Assembly (NCBI GenBank): GCA_029260735.1
Contig: JAJDCR010000081.1
Span: forward strand, 169,701-233,700
Direction: 5' to 3'
DNA length: 64,000 bases
DNA from: Planctomycetota bacterium
GTDB lineage: Bacteria > Planctomycetota > Uabimicrobiia > Uabimicrobiales > Uabimicrobiaceae
The notes beneath the pieces were generated by a model. The model was given only the letters and a program-made list of their open reading frames with translations. It did not search any database and was not told where the DNA came from. This document shows, in pieces, positions 16,101 to 25,308 of this stretch (the stretch's first letter is position 1; each line of letters starts with the position of its first letter). A program made the position numbers and the translations under genes.

Positions 16101-19100
16101 TATGAACATCATTATGATTCCCTGGGCTCGCCAACATGTCAAAGAAAAAAAAATCAAAGACAAAAGTATTTTTGTCATTTGGGAGTACGATAGTTCTATT
16201 TATCACCACAATACAGTTGAACAAATAGTACACCATTACCTTCAATTATTGAAAAGTATTGTCCAGTTCCCTCAAGAAAGAGTATCTCATTTAAATATTC
16301 TTTCCGAACAAGAAAAAGAAAATCTTATCCAAAAAAACTTTTCTTCTGTGGATTATCCCAGAGAAAAATCGATTATAGAACTGTTTGAAGAGCAAGCCGT
16401 ACGGAATCCAGAGTCCATTGCTCTGATCGAAGGAAAAGACTCTTTAAGTTATCAAGCACTCAATGAGAAAGCAAATCTATTAGCTCACTACCTCGTCGAA
16501 CAAGGAGTTGACCAAGAAGAGCCTGTCGGTCTTATTTTAGATAGTTCCTTTGAGTTAATAATAGGCATATTAGCAATTCTTAAAGCAGGTGGAGCCTACG
16601 TTCCCCTGGACCCCTCCTATCCTCTAAACCGGATTCATTTTATGCTAAATGAAGCTCTCGTGGGTAGAGTGCTAACTAATTCTTCTTTTCTGGGTAAATT
16701 CTCTTCTTTACCCACAACATTAATCCCTTTAGACAAATTGAACCTACCCGCAAAAACCATAGACTTCTTCCTCCCAACAAGGGGAGCAAATTTAGCTTAC
16801 ATAATGTATACTTCTGGTTCTACTGGATTCCCTAAGGGGGTAGGAGTAGAACAACGTTCTATAATCCGTCTAGTTAAAAACACCAACTACATCCAAATCT
16901 CTTCTGAGGATATTTTTATTCAAGCAAGCTCCCCTTCTTTTGATGCCTCCACTTTTGAAATTTGGGGAGCTCTTCTCCATGGGGCTAAACTATGCTTAGT
17001 CCGTAAAGAACAAACTCTTGATCTCAATAGATTTACTCAGCTTGTCAAAGAACATAAAATAACGATTATGTGGCTCACTGCGGGGTTCTGTCATTTACTG
17101 ACGGAGAAAAATATAACAATTTTCTCCTCCTTAAAATACTTGCTTGCAGGAGGAGAAAAGCTATCTCCTTCTCATTTTGAAAAAATTCATCAAAAATTTC
17201 CCGACTTAATTCTCATTAACGGATATGGCCCTACAGAAAACACTACCTTTAGTACATACTATGAGATCCAAGAAGAATTTTCAGAAGATATTCCTCTTGG
17301 CAAAGCAATTTCTCACTCTCAAGTTTATATTTTAGATAATGCTATGCAGATTGTCCCCATTGGAATACCAGGAGAAATCTATGTAGGAGGAGATGGCTTA
17401 GCACGCGGTTACTGTAATCAACCAAAGCTAAGTGCAGAAAAATTTCTTCCTCATCCTTTTAGCCAAAAAGGAGGAGAAAGGTTATATAAGACAGGGGATC
17501 TAGCCTACTACGACAAAGATGAGAATATAATTTTTTTAGGCCGTGCAGACGAACAAATAAAAATTCGTGGTTTTCGGATCGAACTAGGAGAAATAGAGTC
17601 TGTTCTTTTGCAAGACTCCCAAATATCACAAGCTGCTGTTATTGCGCAAGAAGACAGCACAAAAGGAAAATATATTATTGCTTACTATGTTGGACAAAGA
17701 AGCATAGAGTCCATACGAGGTCAGTTGAAACTGGCTTTGCCTCCGTTTATGTTGCCTTCTTATTTTGTCCAAGTGCAAGAGTTTCCCAAAACTCCTAATG
17801 GTAAAGTTGACCGCTTAGCCCTGACTCAGATATCTCCTCTTCCATCTTCTCCGAAAAACTTTGAGCCTCCTCAAACAGACACTGAAAATCAACTAGCAGA
17901 GATCTGGAAAGAAATTTTAGGCCTTCCTTCTATGGGTATTTATGATAATTTTTTCCATCTGGGAGGCCACTCTCTTTTAGTAATAAAAATGGTTCATCGA
18001 ATTCAACAAGCTATGAAAAAGGAAATTCCTCTCCACATAGTATTTGAATCTCCTACCATAGAAGAGCTAGCGAACTATTTAAAACTAGGTGATAACAAAC
18101 TAGAGAATATCCCTAGAGTAGAGCAGAAAAAATACCCTCTTTCCTTAGCTCAACAAAGGTTGTGGTTTTTAACCAAACTGGAACCAAAAAATCCTTTCTA
18201 CAATATATCTTTAGCTAAATTACTTGTGGGAAAACTGAACATAGATAACCTAGAGACAGCTTTTAATGTTATCTTAAAGCGCCAGAAATCCCTGAGAACG
18301 CAGTTTCGCGAGGAAGATGGTGCGCCCTACCAAGAAGTAATTCCTTTTAAGCATAAAAAAATACCATACTTAGACTTAACTATCTATGAAGAGTTCAAAC
18401 GCAAAGAAAAGATCGAACAAATTATCCGCGAGGAACCTCAAAAAACTTTTCGTATAGGAGATGCTCCCTTAATTCGCACAATGCTCATTAAGTGGCAAGA
18501 AGAAAAGCACATTCTCTTTCTTGGCATGCATCATATTATTTCCGATGGGTGGTCCTTAAAAGTTCTATGGGAAGAATTGACCTTAGTTTACAACTCTCTT
18601 CAGCAAAGAAAAGAAGTCGACTTGACTCCATTACCTATCCAATACACGGATTTTAGTATTTGGCAACTTGATCAGCTAAAGGGAGTTACTTTGCAAAAGC
18701 AAGAAGAGTATTGGAGAAATCAATTTTCGGGAGAAATTCTGACTTTAGATTTGCCCACAGATTGGCCTAGACCAAAGATACAGAAATATTCGGGGGCAAG
18801 CGTTTCTATAGACTTAGAAGAGAACCTTTCTTTGGCCATTGAAGAATTGGCCCACCAAGAAAATATCACAGCCTTTATGGTTTTACTAACGGCTTGGAAT
18901 ATTCTATTGAGCAAATATAGTGGCCAAGATAACATTGTTGTAGGAGCTCCTATTGCCAACAGAGAACATAATCAAACGGAAAACTTAATTGGTTTTTTTG
19001 TAAATACCTTAGCTTTACGAACAGATCTATCTAACAGCCCTACATTCTTGGAACTTTTACAGCAAGTAAGAACTACTTGTCTAGAAGCCTATCAGCACCA

Positions 19101-22100
19101 GGACTATCCTTTTGAGCAACTAGTAGAAATAATCAATCCCTCTCGAGATACTAGTCGCCATCCCATATTCCAAGTTATGATTAATATGGTGGAATCTCCA
19201 CTTGATTTGGATTGGGAAGGGATAGAAGTAGAAAAAATACCTTTGCAAATTGAGACTTCCAAGTTTGACTTAACCTTATACATACAAAAAAAGAAAAACA
19301 ACTTTTGCCTCACGTTAAAGTACAGTACAGCTCTTTTTCAGCCATCTACCATCGAGAGAATGGCAAGCCATTTGCGAGTACTTCTAGAAGAAAGTATCAG
19401 CAGCCCCCATTTACCGATCACTTCATTGAACATCCTCACAGAAAAAGAAAAAAAACAATTCAAGGAAGAGTATAGTTCTGTTCATACGGAGTTTCCTCAT
19501 GAAAAAACTACCGATCAATTGTTTGAAGAACAAGTAAAAAGAACCTCTTATGATTGTGCATTAATCTGGCAAAAGAAAACGATGATCTATCAGGAGTTAA
19601 ATGCTAAGGCCAATCAGCTAGCTCATTTTTTAGTCGAAGAACTAGGAATTTCTCCCAAGGAAAATAGTCTTATTGGAATTTGTTTAGAGCACAGCTTTGA
19701 GTTAGTGATTTGTACATTAGCCGTCTGGAAAACAGGTTGTGGATATCTTCCTTTAGATCCTGATCTCCCGAAAAGCAGACTATCGTTTATGACCGAAGAT
19801 GCAAGTTGCATTCTTATTCTGAGCGAAGAAAAACACCAAGAAACGCTTTCTTCTTTCTCTCAGAGAACTATTTGGATAGATACCCAGTGGTCCAAAGTAG
19901 AGCTATTTTCAGAGAAGAATTTGGAAATAGCAAAAAACAGTAAAAACTCTGCTTATGCTATTTATACCTCTGGATCAACAGGTAAACCAAAAGGAGTAAA
20001 GATCTCTCACCGTTCGTTAATCAATTTTATGATTTCGATGGAAAGAGAGTTGGAGTTTTCTTCCGATGATACAATCTTAGCCATTGCGACATTTTCTTTT
20101 GATATCTCTCTTCTAGAGTTATTTTTACCTTTACTTGTGGGAGCCAAAGTTGTTCTGGGAAGTAAAGAAATTAGTATGGATGGAAAACTGCTCAGCAAAT
20201 GTATAGAAGAAAATGGAGTAACAAAAGTACAGGGAACTCCGACCACTTGGCGTATTTTACTAGCAAAAGGTTGGAAAGGAAGTCAGTCTTTAACCATTCT
20301 TTGTGGGGGGGAAAATTTACCAGAGGATTTAGCCAAAGAGCTTCTTAGTTGTGGGAAAGAAGTTTGGAACCTCTATGGGCCAACAGAAACTACCGTTTGG
20401 TCTAGCTTGGGTAAACTAAAAAATCCCAAAGAAATAAGTGTCGGAAGAACTATTTCCAATATGCACTACTACATTTCTTCTGCTCATAACCAATTACAAC
20501 CAATGGGAATACCTGGAGAAATATACATTGGAGGAGAAGGAGTCGCTCAAGAATATTTAAATCTTCCTGAGCTTAGCCAAGAAAAGTTTATTAAAAATCC
20601 CTTTCAGGAATACTCTTCTCTTTGGAAAACAGTCTATAAAACCGGAGATATTGCTCGTCGTTTACCCAATGGAGAAATCGAAATATTGGGAAGGAAAGAT
20701 CACCAAGTTAAAATACGTGGTTTTCGAGTGGAACTAGGAGAAATTGAAGCCGTTATTTTAGAAAATGCTCAAATTAAAGAAGCGGTGGTGATGCTCCGAG
20801 AAGATGAGGTTTTGGGTTCTCATCTGGTTGCTTACTTCGTAGGAAACGAAGATACTATTGCTCTGCAAGATGCTTTACAAAAGAAACTTCCTGCCTATAT
20901 GATCCCTTCTCGTTTTGTAAATTTACTAGAGCTGCCTCTTACTCCCAGCGGAAAAATAGATCGAAAGACCTTAGGCTTAATAGAATTAAAAGCTCATCTT
21001 CGGGTAAATTGGGAAGAGCCAAAAACAGAGATCGAAATAAAGCTTGTTCAGATATGGCAGCAAGTTTTGCAAGTTGAACCCATAGGGGTCTACGATAATT
21101 TCTTTTTTTTAGGAGGGCATTCTTTTTTAGCTCTTCAAATTATCGCTAGAATAGAAGAAGAAATGGAATTAGAACTACCTTTGATCGCTTTATTTGAAGC
21201 TCCCACAGTTAAGAATTTAGCTCAATATATAGAATCCAAGGGAGAGATAAAAAAAACCAAAACAGATTTTTCGCTACGAGTATTTCATTCTTTGAAAGAA
21301 AATCAAGACGATATCATTTTCCCCACATCCCATCAGCAAAAGCAAAATTGGTTACTCCAGTCTTTTTATCCAAAAAATACGAATCAGATTGGGAGTGTTT
21401 CCTTTTGTATAGGCAAAGAGATTGACCTAATCTTTTTAGAAAAAGCTTTGAGGATGGTTATTGAAAAAAATGATATCTTACGAGCGCGCTATACTTTTTT
21501 TGCGGGAGAGCTGCTGCAGGTAATATCATCAAAAATTCCTGAAACTCTTTGGGATAAAAAAGATAATCCTATCGGAAAGCAAGAAATTCCCCAATGGATT
21601 ACAAATGAAAAACTGAATTACAACATCCATTTACCTTGGAAAATCTTACTTAAAAATTTAGAAAACAAAGAGTGTTTGATTCTAATTTTCTTTAACAAAA
21701 TAGCTTTTGATGAAACAACTATTTGTTATTTTTGGAAATATTGGGAAGAGCTCTATCTTTGTTTAATCGGAAAAGATAAAACATTTCCATTGTTGCCTCA
21801 ATACCAAGATTATGCTCTTGGACAACAAGAAATTTTTCGAGAAAAAAATCGTCTCTATTGGGAAAATAGATTGCGAAAGATAGATTGCTTTTTAGAAATT
21901 CCCTCTGACTACCCAAGGCTCAAAGCAAGTCAGTTTACTCTAGGAGAAGAATCTTTAACCTTATCGATTGATTTGTCTACTTCTCTAGTCGAACATTGCC
22001 AAAAAAATGAATGGTCTTTGTTGACCCCTATCCTAGGAGCCTTTCAAATTATTTTGAGTGAAGATAGTGGAAGAGAAGATATTGTTGTCGCTAGTTCTTT

Positions 22101-23928
22101 TTCTCAAAATAGCCAAAACACAATAGGGAATTTTTCTAATTTACTACTTTTGTCTAGTCAAGTAACAAGAGATACTTCTTTGAAAGGTTTTTTACAAGAT
22201 TTAGATTTAAGTGTTAAAGAAGCTCAAGAATATGCGATCCCTTTTTTAGACTTACTAAAAATACTAAACCCTCCACGTCTAGTAGATCGTTTTCCTTTGG
22301 CTCAATTTTTTTGCCAATTCCTTTCTTGTGAGAATAGCACCTTTTTAGGAAAAGACTCTTCGTTTTTTTGTGAACCTGTATATCCCTTTGATATATCCTT
22401 GTCAGCCTCTTTTACAAAAGAAAAAAAGACAAAAGAAAAAAGATTCAAACTCAAGTGCTTTTATAATTCAAGACTCTTTCTACCTTCCCGAATGCAAGGA
22501 ATGCTCTCTCGTATGTTGAGGTTATGGGAAGATATGCTCTGTGCTTTTGAAACGCCCTTGGCCTCTTTAGTCTCACTAGAAAAAAAGAGGCAATTTTTGA
22601 TTCAAGGAGTAGAAATTGATTTAGCAAGAATAGAGAGTATTCTAAATGAACACGAGAAAATCACTGAGGCGATTGTTCTTTTAAGAAATAAACAAGAAAA
22701 AAAAGAACTCATTGCACTTGTTGTTCTCAATGAAGAGGAAAAAGATAAAGCCATAGATTTACGGCAGCCTTTAAAAAGATTATCTATTCCTCCCTTCCCG
22801 ATCTTCTTTATTAGCATGAATAAGTTTCCTCGTAAAGAAGGGGAAGTTGATAGAGAAAAATTACAGAATCTAGTGTCTGATTATGCGACAAAAGAATTTA
22901 AGCAAAATTTGAGAACAGCGAAAGATCCTCTACAATTTACTTTGCTTGAAATCTGGAAACAAGTGCTGAATCAGGATTTTTCAGATATAGAAGAAGATTT
23001 TTTCCATTTAGGTGGTTCTTCTATACAAGTGATAAAAATGCTCAAGGAGGTAGAGCAAATCTTTCACTTAGAAATAGCCCCTTCTGATTTTATCGAAGCT
23101 CCAAGTATAGAAGGGCTCTCTAACCTAATTGTCCATGATTATTACCATCCAGAAATTATTACAGAAGTAACCTCTCCGACAAGTAAAACGCCATTCTTTT
23201 TCTTTCACGGAGATTTTAATGGACTAGGGTTTTATGCAATGAAGCTAGCAAAGACTTTGAAAACTCCGCGGGCTTTTTATTCCATTTGTCCTCATGGAGT
23301 TATCTCTTCCAAAGTCCCCAGTAGCATAGAGCAAATGGTCGATGAATATATTCCATCTATAATCAAACTTATCGATGGACCATTTTACATTGGTGGTTTT
23401 TGTAACGGAAGTTATGTTGCTCTGGAGGTAGCTAGAAAACTATCTTTAAAAGGTAAAGACGTAAAAAAGATTTTTTTAATCGAGCCCCCTATTGTTAGAA
23501 AAGATAGATTTCATCTCTATAAAATTATCATGAAAATAGCTAAGCTACTAGGAAAAGAAAAGCAAGGAAAAGAGTTTTACTTAGAAAAAATTAGAAAACT
23601 GTTTTATCAGAAGAGTTTACCGTGGACAAAAGAACATTTCCATCGTTTAAAGGTTTTAGAAAATCAAGAAAATATAGAGGATCAAGAACGTCGTCTTTAC
23701 TTAAGAGAGAAGTATCGACAAGTTATTGCAACATATTTTCCTTCTCCTTTAGATATCCCTTTAGCAATTTTTTTTAGTGAGGAAATGTTTGAAAAGCAAA
23801 AAAAAGATGACTGGGAGACGCTCTTTCCCAAAGTGAATTTTGAGAAAATCCCAGGAGAACACCTTACTTCTATCACTTGGCATTTAGATGATTGTAGAGA
23901 AGCCCTAGAAAAATATTTAGACGATTAA
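13162..23928 (+). CDS. Nonribosomal peptide synthetase, A-T-C-A-T-C-A-T-C(dead)-A(remnant)-T-TE
   Basis: 3588 residues. Module 1: A1 (TSGSTG near 154) and carrier Ser540. C1 has HH733-734 in HHFVHDG. A2 (TSGSTG 1217-1222) and carrier Ser1604. C2 has HH1790-1791 in HHIISDG. A3 (TSGSTG 2269-2274) and carrier Ser2654. C3 (about 2718-3130) has NKIAFDE where HHxxxDG is expected. Then comes a stub of an adenylation domain (about 3147-3234) keeping only C-terminal-subdomain motifs, carrier Ser3287 in LGGSS, and a thioesterase (3340-3588) with GFCNG (Cys3414) and His3567. Pocket residues suggest Asp-like, Val and Gly, so a short peptide is expected. No MbtH or phosphopantetheinyl transferase is nearby. 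The ATG has a GAAGG site. Confidence 0.92.
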   Translation: MTKNSNSCLVHGLFEEQVKRTPTAPALIYQDTELSYQELNRQANLFARHLQTLGVKTETRVGILMNRSFEMIVSILAVLKASGAYVPIDVCYPEKRIRFILEHSEARILLTDKIFCPGPWQTVFPSQVLATNHHQGKDNLSLELDSKNLCYVMYTSGSTGQPKGVSVTHQGLANYIKWGQSRFVNTGPSPLYASIAFDATISGTLPPLFSGHPIKIFPNEAIDVFFRNLESEPINILKVTPSHLVIMRSQVDPSNMKIGSLVVGGESFPPLEAAYWKKNLPKTKIINHYGPTETIVGCCSYELLEEDFSTVPIGKAITNVQAYVLGENLEKQEAGVVGEIFIGGIGLARGYHNAPDLTAEKFIPNPFSEKEGERLYKTGDLARYLFDGNIEFLGRRDEQVKVRGFRIELGEIQAVLQSHPFVKNAFVMLYEKNVGNKQIIAYVIMEKGKSPESKNLLEHLEQKIPDYMIPSQILFLDNFPLTSNGKINRQALPSPFATENLSAYHYENDLQKELAKIIEKIMGIANCPPDKNLTELGLHSIAAVLLSAWIKQLFQKDILMQDIFQYPSIQKLAQCIEEKEICNEVIVPFFAERRPKNIPLSFQQKQVWFLHKLNPAGNAYNSQCLISLKGNLQVDLLEKTLEEIISRNEIYRTTFEERSKGEPEQIIHPPWKVCLPQIDLRHLKNPKERQQELDTQVKEIVVNQHFVFERLPLITWTLFRLEDNNYQLLRIEHHFVHDGWSVGVFFRELKTIYETLYQGKKVADLPQPNQFADYALWQKQVLQGAYLNKKISFWKTYLANSPSATTFRNDKPRPKTQKFQGDAIRFEIDSSTYESLEEFSRHRGVTLFATLYSAFAILLYRYTQQKDLVLATGMANRIHPALESIIGMIVNSVALRSQIEEEESFDQFLQTCQKNIWQVHENQDTSFDKVIEEIKPQRFPGMNPLCQILFSFHDSYSPILDFGGLEGKFIHVHNKSAKYDMNIIMIPWARQHVKEKKIKDKSIFVIWEYDSSIYHHNTVEQIVHHYLQLLKSIVQFPQERVSHLNILSEQEKENLIQKNFSSVDYPREKSIIELFEEQAVRNPESIALIEGKDSLSYQALNEKANLLAHYLVEQGVDQEEPVGLILDSSFELIIGILAILKAGGAYVPLDPSYPLNRIHFMLNEALVGRVLTNSSFLGKFSSLPTTLIPLDKLNLPAKTIDFFLPTRGANLAYIMYTSGSTGFPKGVGVEQRSIIRLVKNTNYIQISSEDIFIQASSPSFDASTFEIWGALLHGAKLCLVRKEQTLDLNRFTQLVKEHKITIMWLTAGFCHLLTEKNITIFSSLKYLLAGGEKLSPSHFEKIHQKFPDLILINGYGPTENTTFSTYYEIQEEFSEDIPLGKAISHSQVYILDNAMQIVPIGIPGEIYVGGDGLARGYCNQPKLSAEKFLPHPFSQKGGERLYKTGDLAYYDKDENIIFLGRADEQIKIRGFRIELGEIESVLLQDSQISQAAVIAQEDSTKGKYIIAYYVGQRSIESIRGQLKLALPPFMLPSYFVQVQEFPKTPNGKVDRLALTQISPLPSSPKNFEPPQTDTENQLAEIWKEILGLPSMGIYDNFFHLGGHSLLVIKMVHRIQQAMKKEIPLHIVFESPTIEELANYLKLGDNKLENIPRVEQKKYPLSLAQQRLWFLTKLEPKNPFYNISLAKLLVGKLNIDNLETAFNVILKRQKSLRTQFREEDGAPYQEVIPFKHKKIPYLDLTIYEEFKRKEKIEQIIREEPQKTFRIGDAPLIRTMLIKWQEEKHILFLGMHHIISDGWSLKVLWEELTLVYNSLQQRKEVDLTPLPIQYTDFSIWQLDQLKGVTLQKQEEYWRNQFSGEILTLDLPTDWPRPKIQKYSGASVSIDLEENLSLAIEELAHQENITAFMVLLTAWNILLSKYSGQDNIVVGAPIANREHNQTENLIGFFVNTLALRTDLSNSPTFLELLQQVRTTCLEAYQHQDYPFEQLVEIINPSRDTSRHPIFQVMINMVESPLDLDWEGIEVEKIPLQIETSKFDLTLYIQKKKNNFCLTLKYSTALFQPSTIERMASHLRVLLEESISSPHLPITSLNILTEKEKKQFKEEYSSVHTEFPHEKTTDQLFEEQVKRTSYDCALIWQKKTMIYQELNAKANQLAHFLVEELGISPKENSLIGICLEHSFELVICTLAVWKTGCGYLPLDPDLPKSRLSFMTEDASCILILSEEKHQETLSSFSQRTIWIDTQWSKVELFSEKNLEIAKNSKNSAYAIYTSGSTGKPKGVKISHRSLINFMISMERELEFSSDDTILAIATFSFDISLLELFLPLLVGAKVVLGSKEISMDGKLLSKCIEENGVTKVQGTPTTWRILLAKGWKGSQSLTILCGGENLPEDLAKELLSCGKEVWNLYGPTETTVWSSLGKLKNPKEISVGRTISNMHYYISSAHNQLQPMGIPGEIYIGGEGVAQEYLNLPELSQEKFIKNPFQEYSSLWKTVYKTGDIARRLPNGEIEILGRKDHQVKIRGFRVELGEIEAVILENAQIKEAVVMLREDEVLGSHLVAYFVGNEDTIALQDALQKKLPAYMIPSRFVNLLELPLTPSGKIDRKTLGLIELKAHLRVNWEEPKTEIEIKLVQIWQQVLQVEPIGVYDNFFFLGGHSFLALQIIARIEEEMELELPLIALFEAPTVKNLAQYIESKGEIKKTKTDFSLRVFHSLKENQDDIIFPTSHQQKQNWLLQSFYPKNTNQIGSVSFCIGKEIDLIFLEKALRMVIEKNDILRARYTFFAGELLQVISSKIPETLWDKKDNPIGKQEIPQWITNEKLNYNIHLPWKILLKNLENKECLILIFFNKIAFDETTICYFWKYWEELYLCLIGKDKTFPLLPQYQDYALGQQEIFREKNRLYWENRLRKIDCFLEIPSDYPRLKASQFTLGEESLTLSIDLSTSLVEHCQKNEWSLLTPILGAFQIILSEDSGREDIVVASSFSQNSQNTIGNFSNLLLLSSQVTRDTSLKGFLQDLDLSVKEAQEYAIPFLDLLKILNPPRLVDRFPLAQFFCQFLSCENSTFLGKDSSFFCEPVYPFDISLSASFTKEKKTKEKRFKLKCFYNSRLFLPSRMQGMLSRMLRLWEDMLCAFETPLASLVSLEKKRQFLIQGVEIDLARIESILNEHEKITEAIVLLRNKQEKKELIALVVLNEEEKDKAIDLRQPLKRLSIPPFPIFFISMNKFPRKEGEVDREKLQNLVSDYATKEFKQNLRTAKDPLQFTLLEIWKQVLNQDFSDIEEDFFHLGGSSIQVIKMLKEVEQIFHLEIAPSDFIEAPSIEGLSNLIVHDYYHPEIITEVTSPTSKTPFFFFHGDFNGLGFYAMKLAKTLKTPRAFYSICPHGVISSKVPSSIEQMVDEYIPSIIKLIDGPFYIGGFCNGSYVALEVARKLSLKGKDVKKIFLIEPPIVRKDRFHLYKIIMKIAKLLGKEKQGKEFYLEKIRKLFYQKSLPWTKEHFHRLKVLENQENIEDQERRLYLREKYRQVIATYFPSPLDIPLAIFFSEEMFEKQKKDDWETLFPKVNFEKIPGEHLTSITWHLDDCREALEKYLDD

Positions 23929-23983
23929 TATCTTTTGGGATTTGAGAAGAGTAAAAGGCAGGCAATTACATTTTTAGGCCTTT

Positions 23984-24030
23984 CCACTTTTTTATTTTTT
24001 TTATCAAGATTAAAAAAAATAAAAAAGTGG
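23984..24030 (+). terminator. Long AT-rich hairpin after the NRPS gene
   Basis: CCACTTTTTTATTTTTTTTA pairs with TAAAAAAAATAAAAAAGTGG across a short loop, 55 bases after the NRPS stop. Two AAAGTGGAGACC direct copies follow (24024-24055), meaning unknown. It may end transcription from both directions, since the PEP-CTERM gene converges from the right. Confidence 0.55.
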
Positions 24031-24080
24031 AGACCGGAAAATGTAAAAGTGGAGACCAAAAACATTTTTTTTGATACCGA

Positions 24081-24707
24081 TTACAAGTGGAATTTTGATC
24101 GGCAAAAGCAAAGGCAGGAAATCATAATCATTATCCAAGTCGAAGGCTCAGGTACAGCATTTGTTTCAAGAGTAATATGCCCCCCGCCAGTAGACCCACA
24201 CCAGATTAACTCATCAAAACCATCGCTCCAGTCAGAAAAGCCTGATCGCTCATCTGTGGCAATAGATCCAGTAGGGTACAAACCAGGAAGATCATCAATA
24301 TCACCTGTGAGATTCCCAAAACCTACTCCAATTTTATTAATTGCATTGATATTTTCAATTGTTGCGTCACCATTGCCAAATAATCCAATACCATCAACAG
24401 CAGAACGATCTACGATTCTAATAAAATCATTAGAACCTGCAATATGAGTAAAAGAGCCTCCATTATCGCCTGAAACAGTCACGACAGTAGTTGCCCCAAT
24501 CAAAAACCTATCAACCCGATCTGACCCAGGGTTAAGATCGGGAGCATCTCCTGGTATAGTAACTTCGATTGTCAAAGTTTCTCCATCTACATCTTCACCG
24601 TTAAATTCACTACCCCCTGTAAGAGTATCGGTGAAAACTATAGTCACATCTGCAAAAACTAGTTGCGAGAAGAGCATAAGTATTAATACTAGTAAATTTT
24701 TATTCAT
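24081..24707 (-). CDS. PEP-CTERM-anchored surface protein
   Basis: 208 residues. The signal peptide (MNKNLLVLILMLFSQLVFA) is followed by an Asp/Gly-rich beta-type exported domain with many Ile/Val strands (about 20-180). The C-terminus has the sorting signal VPEPSTW, then a hydrophobic helix and a short basic end (CRSKFHL), the substrate signature of exosortase/EpsH systems. The body has no catalytic motif; such proteins are usually exported into the envelope or exopolysaccharide matrix. An exosortase must be encoded elsewhere. The + strand frame 23935-24447 is its shadow. Confidence 0.8.
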   Translation of the reverse strand: MNKNLLVLILMLFSQLVFADVTIVFTDTLTGGSEFNGEDVDGETLTIEVTIPGDAPDLNPGSDRVDRFLIGATTVVTVSGDNGGSFTHIAGSNDFIRIVDRSAVDGIGLFGNGDATIENINAINKIGVGFGNLTGDIDDLPGLYPTGSIATDERSGFSDWSDGFDELIWCGSTGGGHITLETNAVPEPSTWIMIMISCLCFCRSKFHL

Positions 24708-24924
24708 GAAACCCTATCCCATTTTAATATAATTAAAAGAAGCAAAAAATAATTACATTTATATTCTAATATTAAAATAGATATTTGTCAAATTTATTAA
24801 AAAGGTTATTTACTCACTATTTCTCACTAAAAAATTATAAAGCAATACAATGACCTTGTTGAAAAATCAAAGAAGCATTTGAGAATAGTTGATGAATCAT
24901 TAAGAACGCACTATTTAGTGGATT

Positions 24925-25053
24925 GAAAAGAAAAAGTTCACGCAAAGACGCAAAGGAAGATGTAAAAAATCTTTCTCTTGATAAAATTCTCCGAATTTAT
25001 CTTTTGTCTTGATTCTTTTTCTCCTTGGCGCCTTTGCGTGAACTTTTTCTTTC
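24925..25053 (+). repeat. Palindromic repeat, 'TTCACGCAAAG...CGCAAAG' family, copy 2
   Basis: The left arm AAAAGAAAAAGTTCACGCAAAG plus ACGCAAAGGA (24925-24957) is mirrored by TCCTTGGCGCCTTTGCGTGA plus ACTTTTTCTTTC (25022-25053). The core is shared with 4563-4703. The surrounding gap 24708-25308 holds this element, a second repeat (25091-25173) and a terminator. The remainder is AT-rich with no gene. Confidence 0.75.
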
Positions 25054-25090
25054 TTCAACTTTAAAACGCATTGAGCACCTTAAAACAAGC

Positions 25091-25173
25091 AAATCCAAAT
25101 GCATGTTTTTCACTCTTATTTTTTCTAGCCTTTAGCTTTTTTTCGTCCCTATGTGTGAGAAGCCTGTAAGAGG
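25091..25173 (+). repeat. Dispersed repeat E, copy 1
   Basis: About 80 bases, sharing CTTATTTTTTCTA and TGTGTGAGAA.CCTGT in the same order and spacing with 53494-53571, with scattered differences. No palindrome or coding frame explains it. Confidence 0.55.
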
Positions 25174-25237
25174 TAATATTTTTTTAATTCTTTTTCAATG
25201 TTTAAATTGATATAATTAAGGTCTCTCGAAATGTCCA

Positions 25238-25280
25238 TAAAAAAACCCAAAGAGCAAAAAATTTGTTCTTTGGGTTTTTT
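25238..25280 (-). terminator. Intrinsic terminator after the M23-like gene
   Basis: On the minus strand AAAAAACCCAAAGAACAAA pairs with a matching arm ending GGGTTTTTT, giving a stem with an internal CCCAAAG/CTTTGGG core and a T-tract, about 30 bases beyond the stop at 25309. Confidence 0.8.
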
Positions 25281-25308
25281 CGTAAAGTTTTGGTAAAGAG
25301 AGGGTAGC

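Noticed and set aside
13162..23928. ACV (penicillin precursor) synthetase
   Set aside because: The A-T-C-A-T-C-A-T order is similar, but the pocket residues suggest Asp-like/Val/Gly, there is no epimerisation domain with an intact His motif, and the TE has Cys.
23935..24447. A 170-codon + frame after the NRPS
   Set aside because: It lies opposite the PEP-CTERM gene, and its Pro/Ser-rich translation is an antisense shadow.
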